Assembly: GCA_030268105.1 (NCBI GenBank)
Contig: BSDZ01000079.1
Span: 5,168,001 to 5,232,000, forward strand
Length of the DNA: 64,000 nt
Direction of reading: 5' to 3'
Origin: Volvox africanus
Taxonomy: Eukaryota; Chlorophyta; Chlorophyceae; Chlamydomonadales; Volvocaceae
Every line of letters begins with the position of its first letter. Within the stretch, counting starts at the first letter, position 1. Below are positions 39,222 through 51,840 of the stretch, piece by piece. The notes below the pieces were generated by a model. It saw nothing but the letters and a program-made list of their open reading frames with translations, was not told the DNA's origin and did no database searches. A program made the position numbers and the translations under genes.

Positions 39222-39395
39222 TAGCCATAAACTCTCTATCGTCTCATTTGTAAGAACCTGGTCTTCCTATATAATTCTCCCGCATGAGCAGATTTCTGCG
39301 CCTAACCTGTCAGAAAACTGTAGAGGGCTTTGCGCCCCCGATTGATTAAGATCTACGATGGCGTCATGTTTCTGAAATTGTCATTACTTCTACTA
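39222..39395. repeat. Diverged direct repeat, unit 2
   Basis: Second unit of the pair described at 36470-36640. Confidence 0.5.
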
Positions 39396-40889
39396 TGACT
39401 TCCGAGATATCCAGTGGCATAAACTCATAAACAAAACTAGCCGAGAGAGACTGAACAAAATAATAAACATTTTACAGTTTTTATGTTAAAACATACAACT
39501 GTAAAATGAGTTGACAAGCACGCAAGAAATTTGAGGGTGTGTCTGCATGCGTTACAATCGGTTGGCGGGTACAGTGTGTAAGAACCATCAATCCCTTTAC
39601 CTATCCATAATGGGCGTCCCATTGATATACGTGTTGACAAGGGTTTACAAATCATGCTAGATCGTATTATATAGCCATTGTAAAGCAACAAGACCCCCAG
39701 GGTGTCGATGCGCACACTGGAGGAGGCCAAAATCACAGAGATATAGTGTGTACACGACTGGGTCCCCGCGCGTTTGTCTGTCTTGACGTTTCATGATGTC
39801 AGTAAATACCACCATAACCTAATCCTTAAGAAACAAACAAACAAACAACAAACTGTCAGTGCACACATTCCAACAGACAAACACGCAAACGTGAACGAGA
39901 AAACCGCAAAAAATACAAAGTATGAAAGGTTGCCCGTGGATGGACAAATTTCTTCGGAGGAACGAAGGGAAAAACGGCCGTCTTATCATATGCCCTCCGT
40001 CACGATAAAAGACGTCTGAATGGATAATGAACAGGATGATGACGTTGATAAAAGAAAAAAGCTTGAAATTCGCTTCATAGGCCATCCTGCTATGTCGCCA
40101 GGTAGGTGGTGGGTTGGGGCTGCGCTAGTTCTGCCACGAATGCATATCTGCTGCCCACCGCTCCAGGCGTGCCACCGATCCACCGTCATCATTATGCAGG
40201 ACACGACAGCCATCACATGCTTCTTGCTAGCCAGCGTTGATCCGGTAACGAGTATGGGCTTGACTTCGTTCACTTCCCATCCACTTCTGTTGAGCTAGCC
40301 AGCATGGTTACATATGCCGACGTTACGGGCCTACGTAAGAACTAACTGGACTTGTCGATAACGACATAAACTGCTCTCATCCGTACACCATCCGTACGTA
40401 CATCCTCTTCCCCCCGACCGCTGCCATTATTGTCAACAACGCACCCATTCGTTACCGTCTCACCACTGTACCCACTTACGCTATTGTATTCCTTAAGTGC
40501 CACCAATCCCTACTTACACACACACACCCCGACTTCTCATCAGATACATCAAGGTTGCGATTGCATGCATCTGCAGTGCCAGCCTCTTCCCGCCGAGCCA
40601 TTCTTGCAGGCTTAGCTGCGTACCTCCGTACGTACCTAGAACAGCAACCGCACATCAGGACGTAGCCTCCTGCTATGTATGCCATTTGTGCACCACCGAC
40701 CGATCTTCCTTTCAGCGAGAGCATCGTACGTGCCTCTCGCCTGGCTACGTGAGAGAATACACACCAAACAAATAAATACAGCACATGAAAAGGTGTCAAA
40801 ACACGCGCGAGTTATGAACGCGCTGTGGTAAGCCGTCCAGCCATCCGCCGTCGTCCCGCCGTCCAGCCACCAGCCCTGGATAGATCTAT

Positions 40890-41486
40890 TTAAGAGCGCC
40901 CACCTTCTGCAAATTCTACCTGCCTAGAGCTTATACGGAAGCTACCTATACCACCATTAGCTGCTGTCACAGCCATCGCATTACCACCACCATTGATGCC
41001 GCCATTGCCCAGTCCAATGATCATCGCGGGCGGAACGGCACTGCCGCCGCAGCACGAATCCATCTCACCTCCCGCGATTGCGGCAGGAGATGATGTTGCG
41101 GCCCCATGTGCATGCCGCTGGTAGTTCTCCCGCAGGTGGCCAAGCAGCAATGTGCCAAGGCCGTACCCCAGTACCACAGCGGCAAAATAGGCTCCGTTGA
41201 ATGTCATTGCGATGAGCATGGTGAACAAGTCCAGAGTGGACACCACCACTAGGGAACACGGAGGTGCGACAAACAGCACCCGAGCATAATCCGCGACAAT
41301 CAGTCAAGCGGGCAGCAGCAATGACAGCAGACAGGAACAGGCAGGCAGGAGCAAAAAGAACATCCAAAAGCCAGGTATATGGGGTAGAATGGGTGAGTAC
41401 AGAGATGTAAGTTTGAGATGTGTTTGGATAACTAGCAGGCAGATATAGATATATAGAGAGATATAGGTAGGTAGGTAGGTAGATAA

Positions 41487-41565
<79 letters not shown>

Positions 41566-44500
41566 GGTCGGAAAAATGACACTTCAATTGCAGGAAGGTA
41601 GGTTGGTGGGTAGAGATGCAGCTGGGTAGCGAGCTAGGGTCTAGCTAGGGCTTCTAGCCCGTAACCCAACTGTCTAGCCATCAATCCCTCCTGGGCAGCT
41701 CTACACTGTACCAGCTGGCTACCGCACACGGAAAGCACTCAAGCACTGGACTCATCCACTGCCGCATCTTAGGGCGGTCATGTTGCATCTCAGCAATCGA
41801 ATGATGAACATCAACTTACGAGTGATGATGGAGGACAGCAGGTTTAGCAGCATCTGACCGCGGCTGGGTAGCCACCACTGGGTTGGCCGGGTTGGCTCCA
41901 GATTGGCCGCGAGTGAGCCCAGACGCCCCGATGCTGCCGCTGTGACCAGGATATGTTGGCCGTTGCGGAGCACAACAGACATGAAGCTCATCCCCGTGAT
42001 TGCGATGAAGCTGCCGACAGCTTCACCTATTGTTGGGAAGGCATGCAGATAGATAGATGTACGTGAAGTTATTTGGATTGGTTGGATTATTAGTTGGGTT
42101 CATCGATTTTGTGGTGGGAAAGCAAGAAGACTATTAATGTGATTCTCAACCAGTCCCACATGTACGGCAGATTCTTGATGAGTAATGCGGTTCCCGAATT
42201 CCGTACATGTATGCGTGATTATTCAGTTAAGTGAATGAAAAATAATATTATGTTGCGCGTAATAAATCTAAATGCACCCGATGGCGCGATCGATGATGTC
42301 TAGGCGAGCTGGAGGGCCTTATCATTAGCGCATACATGCATGCATCCGAGCAAATGACGATGCATTTCGCCCGCTCATACATGCCTGTTGTTTTAGGCAG
42401 CCAGGTCCTGAACAGCAGAATCTCCCTCGTGCGCTGATGGAAGAACATGAGCATCGAAGGAATGTCGGAAGAAGACGAGGCACCATCGTAAACCTCAGCG
42501 CCGCCGCAATAGTACCGAAAACTGCTACCTTCCCCAACCGCCGGCTGCTCCCACGCTGCCGACGCCTCGCACCATGCAGCGTACACGTCACAGCCTACCA
42601 TGTACGGCATCTCCGTACACATGACGGACATCGCTCCAATATAGTCAGGGCAGGACAGCTGCCGGATTCATCGCGCGAGGTGTGGGGTGGGGTTGGAGGG
42701 GCCGCCGGGAGTTGGAGGCGAATTCATTTAAGCTGGAATGGCCGAGTACATATGCATTTGTAAGTGTGGGTTGCCTCTATCTTATGCTGCTCGTGTTAAC
42801 GCATGTTCATTGGTACATACAGCATATCTCCCAGCCAAAGCATCCCAGGCAGCAACGGGGAGCAGGCCATACCCTTTTACTCTTGCACACACACACACAC
42901 ACACATGCACGCGCGCGCGCGCGTAAGAGAACGCACCCTTCAGGAATGCGCTCACCTTGTTGCAGGTCTCACACTGCACCATATCCATGGAGCCACACAT
43001 GTCGATCACAGCCCTTCGAGCAGCGTTAGTGGAAGGCAGCCTGCGGGAACACACCGAACAGCAGTACGGCAGTTATTACACGAAAAGTCAAGCCCATACC
43101 CGCACATGCCACTTTCATCGGCTATGCATGACTCAAATCCGCCGGTAGTAATGTACACGTACTTCAGTTGTTTGTTGCGGTAGTCGTGGTCTCGTCCACA
43201 TACATACGTACACCCGTAACTCTAGCTGGGAGGTACTCACCCAGGGATGGCTGGGAACTTCTGGCACTGCTGCACGGCACTCGTGGTTTTGCACATCGTG
43301 ACATACGACTTGCAGCCTGCCATACTGGGCATGTCGGCGCAGATAGTGGCCAGCAGCGTCATGGGGCGGCAAAAGGCCCCCGAGACCTGGCCGGCCTGTG
43401 GACGGGAACAGCGTTTGGGCCAAGGGGCAGGGAAGGCACATGCATGTGGTGGACGTACTGCTAGACATACCGGTAGCTGTCTGGTGCTTCCGACTGACAA
43501 GGCAATGGAGGTGTGCAGGATATCCGACCAGCTAGGTGTCCACTCCAGCTGCTACGGATGCGTGATTGCAGTGCAAGTGGGAATCCTCTTTCGTGCTCAG
43601 AGGGACTGAGGAACACAATAATACAATATTGGGCTGCAAGCAGGAATGTTCGCGGACAAGTCGATTCCTGCCCTCCGATGTGGTACGTATTTCCACAGTA
43701 CTACATGTTCTTACCTGACATGCCTCACGGATTGTGCAACCCGGCATGTACGGCATTGACGTGCAGAGGGAGAGCAGATCCGCATCGATGCTGGTGGACG
43801 AGTACTCGTACGATGCACATTCGAGCAACGAAGAGTTGGTTACGCAGGACGGCAGTACAGACACGGGCTGTGAACGATTGCCCATGACGGGGGATGGCGC
43901 CCAGGGTGGCAAAGGACTGGCCGGGGGAGAAGTCCTCACCACTGGTGTGCCGGGTGTGGAACTGCTGGGTGGAGGTCTAGGCGGGGAGGGGCTCCGTTGC
44001 GGTGGAGGGGGTGTTGGCGGTAGGGTGGATGGATCAGGCGGGGGTGAGGGAGGCCGCGGGGGAGCCATGACAACTTCGGATCTAAACTTTGGGTTCACAC
44101 AAAGCTCAGCCGCACCATAGCCATTTGGACTGGCATCAGCCGATGAACAGAAATTCAACCAGGGGATGCAATGGCCCATATCCATGTCATAACAGCCATG
44201 ACTGTACGACACTGTGGGCAGCATTCGGAAAGGGTCAGTGCACGCAGGGGGTCAGTGGTAAATGGCATTGAATCACAGACATCTAATAACGCACATGCAC
44301 ATGGATGGCAAGGTCCCCGTACAGTCATGCGGCTCCGAAACCGCTTTCCCAGCATGGCTATAGAGGAGTGCTCGGGGGACTTACCCAGGGGGTCGGGGCA
44401 GGACTTCGCCGTACATGACAGACAGCCAAGCATGGTCGCGGGATCGAGCATAGATCCGCAGGCCTGGAGGTGGAGTTCTCGAATTTCGGTTGTGTTTTTT

Positions 44501-45176
44501 AGACCGTTGTAAGGCACCATGCAGCTTCGGAACTGGGCCGCGTCCACGTAGGAAGCCTGAAGCCTGTGGAGACCGGAAAGTGAAAATGTGGCATCATCGA
44601 CCGTCAAAACGTAAGGACTTCGGGACAGCATGTCGGGTAACGCACTGAATGGAATTGAGGGCCCCTGCTGCGAATATGGATGGTGGCCGGGGCAACGAGC
44701 AAGAAGACCTCGGGGCCAGACGGGGGTCGTCATTTCCGGTTCATTGGGTCGGTCCGAATTCCAGATGGACCCGTTCATTTCCGGTTCATTTCCGGAACGG
44801 GTGTCTGAACTAAGAAGCGCGTGGCAGAAGTGATAATCAAGTGATAAGACATTGAAGCCCACGACTTTAGGGAGGGAATGACTTACTGGCCACAGAGGGC
44901 GATTGGACCGGTATAGTTGGGGTCATCGCTGCACAAGCTACTGGCGACCCTCCAGGTGTCGCAAACCACCGAGAAAATTGGCGGATCCAGGGTCTCATTT
45001 TTGCAGAGCCTGTACATGCTGCAGGCAACAGTGCTGCGAGCTGGCTCTTGGCTGCATACTGATGCCAGCGTCGAATGGAAGACGATTGGTGAGGGCGGAC
45101 AGATTGCCTGAACTGCATTAGTATTAAGGATAACGAGTAGTACATATAGTAGTAAAAGATAATACATTCGCAACAT
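40890..45176 (-). CDS. CTR: CTR-type copper transporter with large Cys/Met-rich ectodomain, 8 exons
   Basis: Exons on minus: 45176-44887, 44563-44385, 44211-43715, 43395-43241, 43040-42956, 42658-42381, 42010-41820, 41248-40890, closing to 678 codons (677 residues). The start at 45176 opens a signal peptide, MLRMYYLLLLYVLLVILNTN. The ectodomain repeats a Cys-Met motif: CTSMPYMPGC, CADMPSMAGC, CGSMDMVQC, CTEMPYMVGC, as in the Chlamydomonas CTR copper transporters. A Ser-Pro-rich spacer (RPPSPPPDPSTLPPTPPPPQ, about 44020-44060) is of the hydroxyproline-rich wall type. The transport core follows: MLMFFH (residues 471-476), FRTWLPKT, TM1 at FIAITGMSFMSVVL, TM2 with M569-x3-M573 (TMLIAMTF) and TM3 with G586-x3-G590 (GYGLG). 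It should carry Cu(I) across the plasma membrane as a trimer. Borders of TM1 (exon 6/7 join at AT/C) are the least sure part. Confidence 0.86.
41484..41567. repeat. (TAGA)n microsatellite
   Basis: Tetranucleotide array in the last intron of the CTR gene. Confidence 0.95.
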
Positions 45177-45487
45177 TTTCCTGTTTATTTCAAAAATTGG
45201 TCCAGAAGCCGTCGGTCGGAGCGAACAGATTTTGGCAGCAACTGACACAAGCGGCGGTTCGGTTAAGAATATTTAGCTGTGATACCGTTTGTAACAATTA
45301 ATTGAGGATCCTGCCGCTAGCGAAATGGCTTTTGCTTGACTTCTAATCAACCGTGCTTATCCTAGTCAGTCGTGCACTAATCTCGATACGTATCCTGTGG
45401 GCAAATTGCGTATGATATATGGAAATGTTGTAAAATACCATATGCAATGGAGTATAAAAACTTATTGCGAGAAGGCGCATGCATCTT

Positions 45488-45509
45488 GTACCAACGGGTA
45501 CCAGTGTAC
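45488..45509 (-). promoter_or_regulatory. Cluster of three GTAC cores (candidate copper-response elements)
   Basis: GTAC at 45488-45491, 45498-45501 and 45506-45509, about 312-333 bp before the CTR start codon. GTAC is the core of the copper-response element bound by the SBP-domain factor CRR1 in Chlamydomonas, where CTR genes are copper-deficiency targets. GTAC is a frequent tetramer in this window, so only the clustering and position carry weight. Confidence 0.4.
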
Positions 45510-47554
45510 CTTTCAAATTCTACTATGGTTATTTCGACCCTAGATCAATAATGAAAACAATATATGTGTTTAGCTTGAAAATCTCAGCTGGTCCTTCGCC
45601 TTCTCTGAACCTTGTGTTCCGCAGCTGCTGACGTTCTACCTCCCAAAGGGCTTATTTAAATTGAATATTCATAGCTTCTATGTAGGTTCGACACTTCTTT
45701 ATCAAAACCGGTAGCAGCTACCTCAGTAGAGGCAGAACTTATAAAGGTGACTAAAGTGCCAACTACATATTGGATCTGGTTCACGGCTGCCGGCAAACTG
45801 CAGAGCTCCAGAGAATGTTGTTATCGCTTACTTATATATACAAGATATAGAATTACTTTGCTTTATGAGCAATTGACTCAGATCCTCTCAGGAAGGGGAA
45901 TGTTAGTAGGTTCATATCTTCCTGGTTCCAAAAGCTTGTACACACGTGTTTGGGTTTGGAGATTGCAAGAGCAATAGCAAGGTATATGATTTTGATATTG
46001 CCCTTGACAAACTGTGTCATAATCGTTCGGATGGTACCTCTACCTCTGCTCTGCTGTAATTCAAACTGTGAAAAAGCCCCATTGATAAAGATATAGAACA
46101 ACCTTACAAGCTTCGGTCGTGCAGCATATCAGGCCAGGGAAATCTTCATTTCAGCAAGTTATAGAGCATCCATGCATGGCCATCCATGCATGCCCATTCG
46201 CCACACAGATAGCGATCGAGCGTTACGGCTTACGCACAACTTTAAGCTTTCATATGCTGGCTCATTGTTCCTCCGAGTGTTACAAGATTTCTCTTCCTTA
46301 TCGCATCGGCACCAGCATCGCCAGCATCATATTTATCTTTGCCAAGATTGCGTGCGGACGTCCAAGGCATCATTGTCCCCACCCAGGAATCTCCTCATCG
46401 GTTGTTCCACCGCGTCTGAGCCGATTAACGCCCCCTCTTAACGTGAGGACAAGAGACGTATCGTTATAACAAACGGCACATGTACGCAACAGGCAGGTAC
46501 TCCCTCCCGGACTGTCCACAGACTGTCACGGGTCGTTCACTTCCACGCGCAGGAAGGATTGGGCAATGGCTCCTTGGTAGGATACCCGCCCAGGATGAAT
46601 GGCAATTGTTAAAGTCATTACCGGATGGGGATCATGCTTATGAGGCAGTTCCATACATAGCCATTAAATCAGGGTTACGCGATGATCACGCACTGAGACT
46701 GGAATGTTGTTCTCTGTGCCGCTATCCTAGTCATTTTGAGGTTTCGGAAGCGGGTTGGCAGCGGCGGCTGAAGTGCGGCCATTTGGCCTATAGTGCACGT
46801 AGAGTCCGGCTCCGTCCCCGTCCCCCGACGTCCCTTTCTTCAGCCGTTGATGAGATTAACTCCATGCATGGGATGCTTAGGAATGGATATTTACAACGAA
46901 GCAACCATTCAGCAAACGCTCATTCACATTAGCATGATCTTCGCGCCCTTGTCTCCCGGCGAGTGTCAGACGCCAAAAGGGACGACTCAGCCCACTTTGT
47001 ACCCTCTGATGGTACTGCATCCGCGCGTTGTTGCTCTGTCTGCCTTCCTGTGCATGCCTTTCTTTGAAGAGAATACGTATGCGCACAGGACTTAGACCAC
47101 TGAATCTCCTTCATCCCATACATATACACACATGGATAAGCCGTGTGTTCCCCCTACAGAGAGAGGGAGAGAGAAATGAGGGAGAGAAGGACAGGAGGAA
47201 TGGAATTGGGGTTTATAGAAAGGCCAGGATGCCGCGGTGGGTGGAATGGTCAAAACGCAGGCTACGCAATAGGCAAGTGCCAAGAAAGAACATGGAAAGG
47301 AGGTTGCTCCGAAACCCATGCATTTGGAACGCCGATTCTTGCGCCAGGAACAAGACAAGGTAAGTGTCCAAATAAGCAGGAACGGCGAGGGACCCAGCGT
47401 CATGACGACTCAACATCACACATGAAGTACTACGTGTTGTATCTCTGTCATATCCGCCTTGCAACAGCAAAGGCCTGATCGGAAGATGCCCATACACGCG
47501 CCTGGTCATCTCGGATATTACCCATAGACACCCCAGGATACTTCATTATATGAC

Positions 47555-47704
47555 TCACAGTGTGGACAGGACGACGGACAGCACTGACAGCACTGCCGTG
47601 AAGTAGCCCGCGGGGCAAGCTCCAGAGGTGTCCTTCCCGCAGCCATTATAATTTCGACAGGTGCAGGTGACGGGCAGATGCGAGAAGGGGGGGGGAATGA
47701 AAAC
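47555..47704 (-). CDS. Possible last exon of an unidentified membrane or anchored protein
   Basis: After a good acceptor (AAACAG) the minus strand gives 49 codons and TGA: VFIPPPFSHLPVTCTCRNYN, GCGKDTSGAC, then a hydrophobic C-terminus YFTAVLSVLSVVLSTL. The shape (short Cys-rich segment plus hydrophobic tail) suits a membrane or lipid-anchored surface protein. It starts in phase 0, so it does not join directly to the 48808 exon, which ends in phase 2. No upstream exon was found. Confidence 0.25.
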   Translation of the reverse strand, partial: VFIPPPFSHLPVTCTCRNYNGCGKDTSGACPAGYFTAVLSVLSVVLSTL

Positions 47705-48542
47705 CTGTTTGCTTATCTGATTGTATGTGTCATGTTCTACATGAATTCGTACGTCAGCTGGGGGGTGAGTGAAGTACCCCTTTCCTATTCTGACCCGAGC
47801 CTGGTACGCTTCGTCCTGGCTTGCTCTCTAGCTTCATGGACACGGAATGCTCAGGATGTGTCTCTAGATATAGAAACGGTCACAGGAATTACACAATTCA
47901 TTTGGGATGAATATGTCCTAACTACTCTTCCTGATACGATACATACATGGAGATTTCTTCCTGAATATGTTAGCTGTATGTGAAGCCTTTATCTTTCCAC
48001 AAGATTTCGGAGATACCCCATAACCAGCAGCTACGTAGAAGTTCGCGCGATATGCCTATTCCTTATCTTTGTACCAGTATCTTAATACACACACCAGTTT
48101 CCATCCGTCTGATGTTTGATCCTCGTCTTTTTGTTGTTTACGCTCCATGGGTCCGTAGTAGCTCTACATCACGTACATCATTATTCAAAAGTTCAGTTGC
48201 TGTTTGTTGCTGCTTATGCTTCTGGTGGCTTGCAACTTAGGGTTGACGTGGACACCCACATTTTCCCACCGAGAAGTGACGCACATAAAGGCGAAGTACG
48301 GCGCCCCGCGTACGATAGTAATGATGAGAGAGACGAGACCAGGATGAAGGAGACGTATCTCAGCATGAAGGGTGTGGAGACTTCGTAACCTGCAGGACAC
48401 GGTGGGCGGGGTGTGCGCGGGTGCTGGGAGCAAATAGTATAAAGCAAAATACTACAACCATCAGCCAAGGATGGAGCATCATGTGCACTAAGCCCAGAGA
48501 GTATTAAACTGATCTGGGATCAACAACACACACATACACATG

Positions 48543-48762
48543 GATGCGCCCCCGATGTTGATGGACGGTGAGGACCCCGGTTATAATGACTTGCAAGCCG
48601 ACCAGCAGGAGTGGAGTTGAGGCAGCCGTTGGTAAATCCGGCAGATTCCAATGGATGCTGGCGGTGGGTGCTGAACCCAGGAAGATGACTGAGTCAACAT
48701 ACGTGGACGGATGAGGGTAGTGGCTAGGGGTAAAGCAAAGCCCCTCTATCCCACACTCATGC
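48543..48762 (-). repeat. Dispersed repeat family A, copy 4
   Basis: Very close to copy 2 over GATGTTGATG.ACGGTGAGG and GGCAGCCGTTGGTAAATCCG, but lacks the GAAATCAGTG to GCATGGGAG portion, so it has an internal deletion. Confidence 0.75.
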
Positions 48763-48807
48763 GCACACACACAGACACGTGCGTGTACGGGTCGCCGCAA
48801 TCATTAC

Positions 48808-50075
48808 CTTTCCAGCACCTTGACTATTTTCGATAGGTACGCAGCCAGCCGACTGAAGCCCGCCTCGCCTGCAAGATGTCATCGGGGCCTTATGTGTTGG
48901 GGCGGCTGTATAAATGAATCCGTGAATGGTGTTTCCACGACATGTGCGAAAAAGAAAATGTTTAAATGGTTGATGTGGTCTGGGTGGTCCTGAATACCGA
49001 TATGGGAAGTCACCAATAATTATTCGGGGGCCTAAACCCCACCCGGTCACATCACTTCCCGCTTAGTCCTTACCAGCGTTGCTGCACATGCCCAGCACCA
49101 TCAGCTCCTCGTTCAATATGGAAATCTCTAAATGTATCGTACAGGTTGTAGTACAGCTCCCCGGATGCGGATCGCGTTCTGCAAACACCTGCGCCGACTC
49201 CTCCTGCTTCCGCTACTCTTCCTCCCCGGCCCCGCCGGTGTCATTGTTGCCACCGCTGTCCCATCGCGCCATATCCTCTTCAAAGCCTCGGAAAAAGTCA
49301 CCACTCAAGTGATGCGTCAGCTCCCGTACGATGTCAGTAGTGCCGTACGTAAACGCCACTCGGATTCAGATTCGCACGGTGTACGACCGCATAACCAGCA
49401 TCGCAGCGTGGCGAGGAACTCGTGGATAAGCTGGGTGCAGCTGAGTGCGTGAGGCGACTCGTCATTTCCCAGGTTGTGCCGTTGTGCCATACCGTTGGAA
49501 ACTTGTTTTAGGGACGGTTGCAGTCGTTGTCTGTTATAGGTAGAAAATCGTTGATCCGGCATAAAATAAGGCAAAAGACAAAATGCGCTTTTCTGCGCTT
49601 ACCGTCCCAATCCCGGTGGGAAAAGTGCAGCCCCATGAGCTGATAGATGGCAACCGCCAACCACCAACCACCAACCACCAACCACCAAGGCGATATCGGA
49701 TTGCAGGGTTTCGGGGGCAGCAGCGGCGGCGGTAGCAGCGGCACAGGAGGCGGGACAGTGGCGGGATGACAGGCCTCAACATTCAGCGGCAGGCATCATG
49801 GAGTTTTGAGCATCAAAGCACGGGCTCACAGCAATGGTCATGCAGACCGCGGGTCAAAGAGTGGTTAAAGGCGCTGTGTCCTCTACAGGACAGGTACACA
49901 GCTAGCAGAGTTTAGCGGTCGCGGTGCGGTCGATCAACTCATGAATACGATATAGACATTAAGGATGCCGCAGATGCGTCTTACTCACCACCCCTTTCAA
50001 GATGGATAGGTCTCTGAGGGCCTCCTCTCTGCGGCTGAAGGCTTGTTGGATGCTATCCAGTATTCCGTAGGTCAT
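48808..50075 (-). CDS. Unidentified gene, five in-phase exons (3' end not found)
   Basis: Not recognised. Exons on minus: 50075-49989, 49639-49603, 49358-49302, 49127-49074 and 48868-48808, with GT-AG borders and matching phases. The product begins MTYGILDSIQQAFSRREEAL, RDLSILKGV, then LMGLHFSHRDWDVAFTYGTT, DIVRELTHHLS, EISILNEELMVLGMCSNAG, EAGFSRLAAYLSKIVKVLER. It is soluble and helical in character, with no signal peptide or obvious domain. The last exon leaves two bases, so at least one more exon must lie left of 48808; none is convincing, and a family A repeat sits in that intron. The first Met could be internal if more exons lie upstream. Confidence 0.42.
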
Positions 50076-50237
50076 TCACCGCAGGCAGATGCAGTGCGCA
50101 GCGCGTGAAGATGGGATGTGCGGGGACAGGATGCATGGAGCGAGAGGAATGGAGGGGTCCGACGGATCCGATGGATGTTAGAATAATTGTCAGGGGGATT
50201 CGTAGTAACGCAGATGGCAGGTGGGAGGGGCCAGTCC

Positions 50238-50441
50238 AGCAAATGGATCTAAGCGCCGGAATGAGGTGTGCGTGTGAGTCGGGTGTACGTGGTGGACATT
50301 TGCTTACGTCCGTTGGAATTGGCGTGTAATATTTAAACCTGTCTATGAATCTCACTTATATACTATATATACTAAGCAAATGTCCACCACGCACACCCGA
50401 CTCACACGCACACCTCATTCTGGCGCTTAGATCCATTTGCT
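50238..50441. repeat. Near-perfect 69-bp inverted repeat (foldback)
   Basis: Arms 50238-50306 and 50373-50441 are reverse complements at 67 of 69 positions, around a 66-base AT-rich spacer. The arms end AGCAAATGGATC.../...GATCCATTTGCT. On a + transcript one of the two differences is a G:U pair, so the RNA would be a 69-bp stem with one mismatch. It may be a foldback transposon or a small-RNA precursor. No coding frame is expected. Confidence 0.88.
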
Positions 50442-50615
50442 AGTATACATATAGTGTATATATATACATCTATAATCGGATCCATCTCTTGTATGTATCA
50501 TCATGCATGCATGCGTGATGATGCCCTGCCTTAACCAGAGCAGACCTGCTCTGACCTGAACCAAATGGCTCCTGATGAGTTATAACGATCGACCAGGAAT
50601 CTCTCTCTCTCTGTT

Positions 50616-50669
<54 letters not shown>
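50616..50669. repeat. (TAGA)n microsatellite
   Basis: About 13 tetranucleotide units. Confidence 0.95.
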
Positions 50670-51718
50670 TCATTGTCATAACACTATCCCGATATTATTA
50701 ATGTTAACCATGCGTTATTGTCAATGATAATTTATTAGTTCAATTCATCCCCTAATAGCAGGCCCGCAGGGAGCGTCCTAACCTTGCCCTCCCCACGCAC
50801 ACCTGATCATATAAGTAAATCAACTTATGCATTGGACTTCGGTTGGGCATGAATTGCACGTCAAGGCCAAAATTTAGTGCGCACCATCTTCTTAGTATTA
50901 AAGTCATACATATCCAATTGAGAATCGATCGGCACTGACGCCCTCATAGGTAGCTGCCCAAATCCACAGGATGCATGGGTGCATGGATAGATGGCGGGAT
51001 TCCGTCCAGCCCGTGCTTACTGGATTTTTACACTAGGCTTCCTTGTTTGGTCAACCCCGACTTGTCACTAGCAGCTAGGTTGATACGAAAATTGAAACTA
51101 ACTTTGACAAAACCCCAAGTCACGCTCTACAACTAACAACTAGAGAGCAGTTAAAGAATATCGATATTCATGGCTAGCCAGGCCTGCCTCTATGCGACGA
51201 TACACACAGCATGTATGACAAGCGGGCAAACTCTTTTCCCTTCCACCACAGCAGCGACATCATTACTGAGCACGGCCCGTCCCCTCCAGCCGCACATGCT
51301 TTTGTTCGTTGCTGCGTGTGGGATTAATGGCTGGTAGGTGCGTATATCGCTCCGTATGCAATGGCCATGCAATCACCGCCCGCCGATTAGAATAAGCTGG
51401 CTAGCTAGAGCACGTGTCGTTTGTAAAAACAACTCCATGCATGTATGGGTACGGTACTACGTGCTGCTGGCTGGCGGGTGCTAGCTCCGTAGTAGTATGA
51501 TGAGGTCCCATCCGCTGCGGTACATAAGCAGGTCACATAAGCATGGTGACCTGCTCGGTCCACATGTATGCGATGCACCACGAAATCCGAACCCCCCCCC
51601 TCGCTCGGTGTGCTCCGGACCTCTCCACCATCTCGGTGGCCTTGGCCATGAAGGCTAAGCCCCCCTCTCCCATAGGTATATTATAATGATCAAGTTAACG
51701 ATTCATAGAATACCCGAT

Positions 51719-51840
51719 CGATCCATGGATTGATAGATAGATGAGTGGATGGATGGCTGGGTGGATGGATGGATGGATGGGTGGGTGGGTGGGTGGGTGG
51801 GTGGGTGGCTGGCTGGCTGGGTGGATGGGTCGGTGGGTTT
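51719..51840. repeat. (GATG)n/(GGTG)n array
   Basis: Tetranucleotide units drifting from GATG/GGAT to GGTG and GGCT. Confidence 0.9.

Larger units (their letters stand above)
34966..40889. other. Repeat-rich stretch without a host gene
   Basis: Family A repeat copy (35330-35590), tyrosine-recombinase relic (35836-36400), a pair of diverged direct repeats (36470-36640 and 39222-39395), and a palindromic AT patch TAATATATTATAACGTAATA near 38375. Several frames of 60-115 codons at 36.5-40.7 kb show no domain or splice support. A TTACA (TGTAA on minus) at 40514-40518 could serve the copper transporter gene. Confidence 0.5.
45177..48807. other. Gap upstream of the CTR gene
   Basis: Contains the CTR promoter region with three GTAC cores (45488-45509), a possible C-terminal exon on minus (47555-47704) and a family A repeat copy (48543-48762). 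The 46.1-46.9 kb frames on + and the 47.1-47.5 kb frames have no domain or clean exon boundaries. Confidence 0.45.

Noticed and set aside
46480..46932. 150-codon + frame
   Set aside because: No recognisable domain, no convincing acceptor or donor, and no partner exons.
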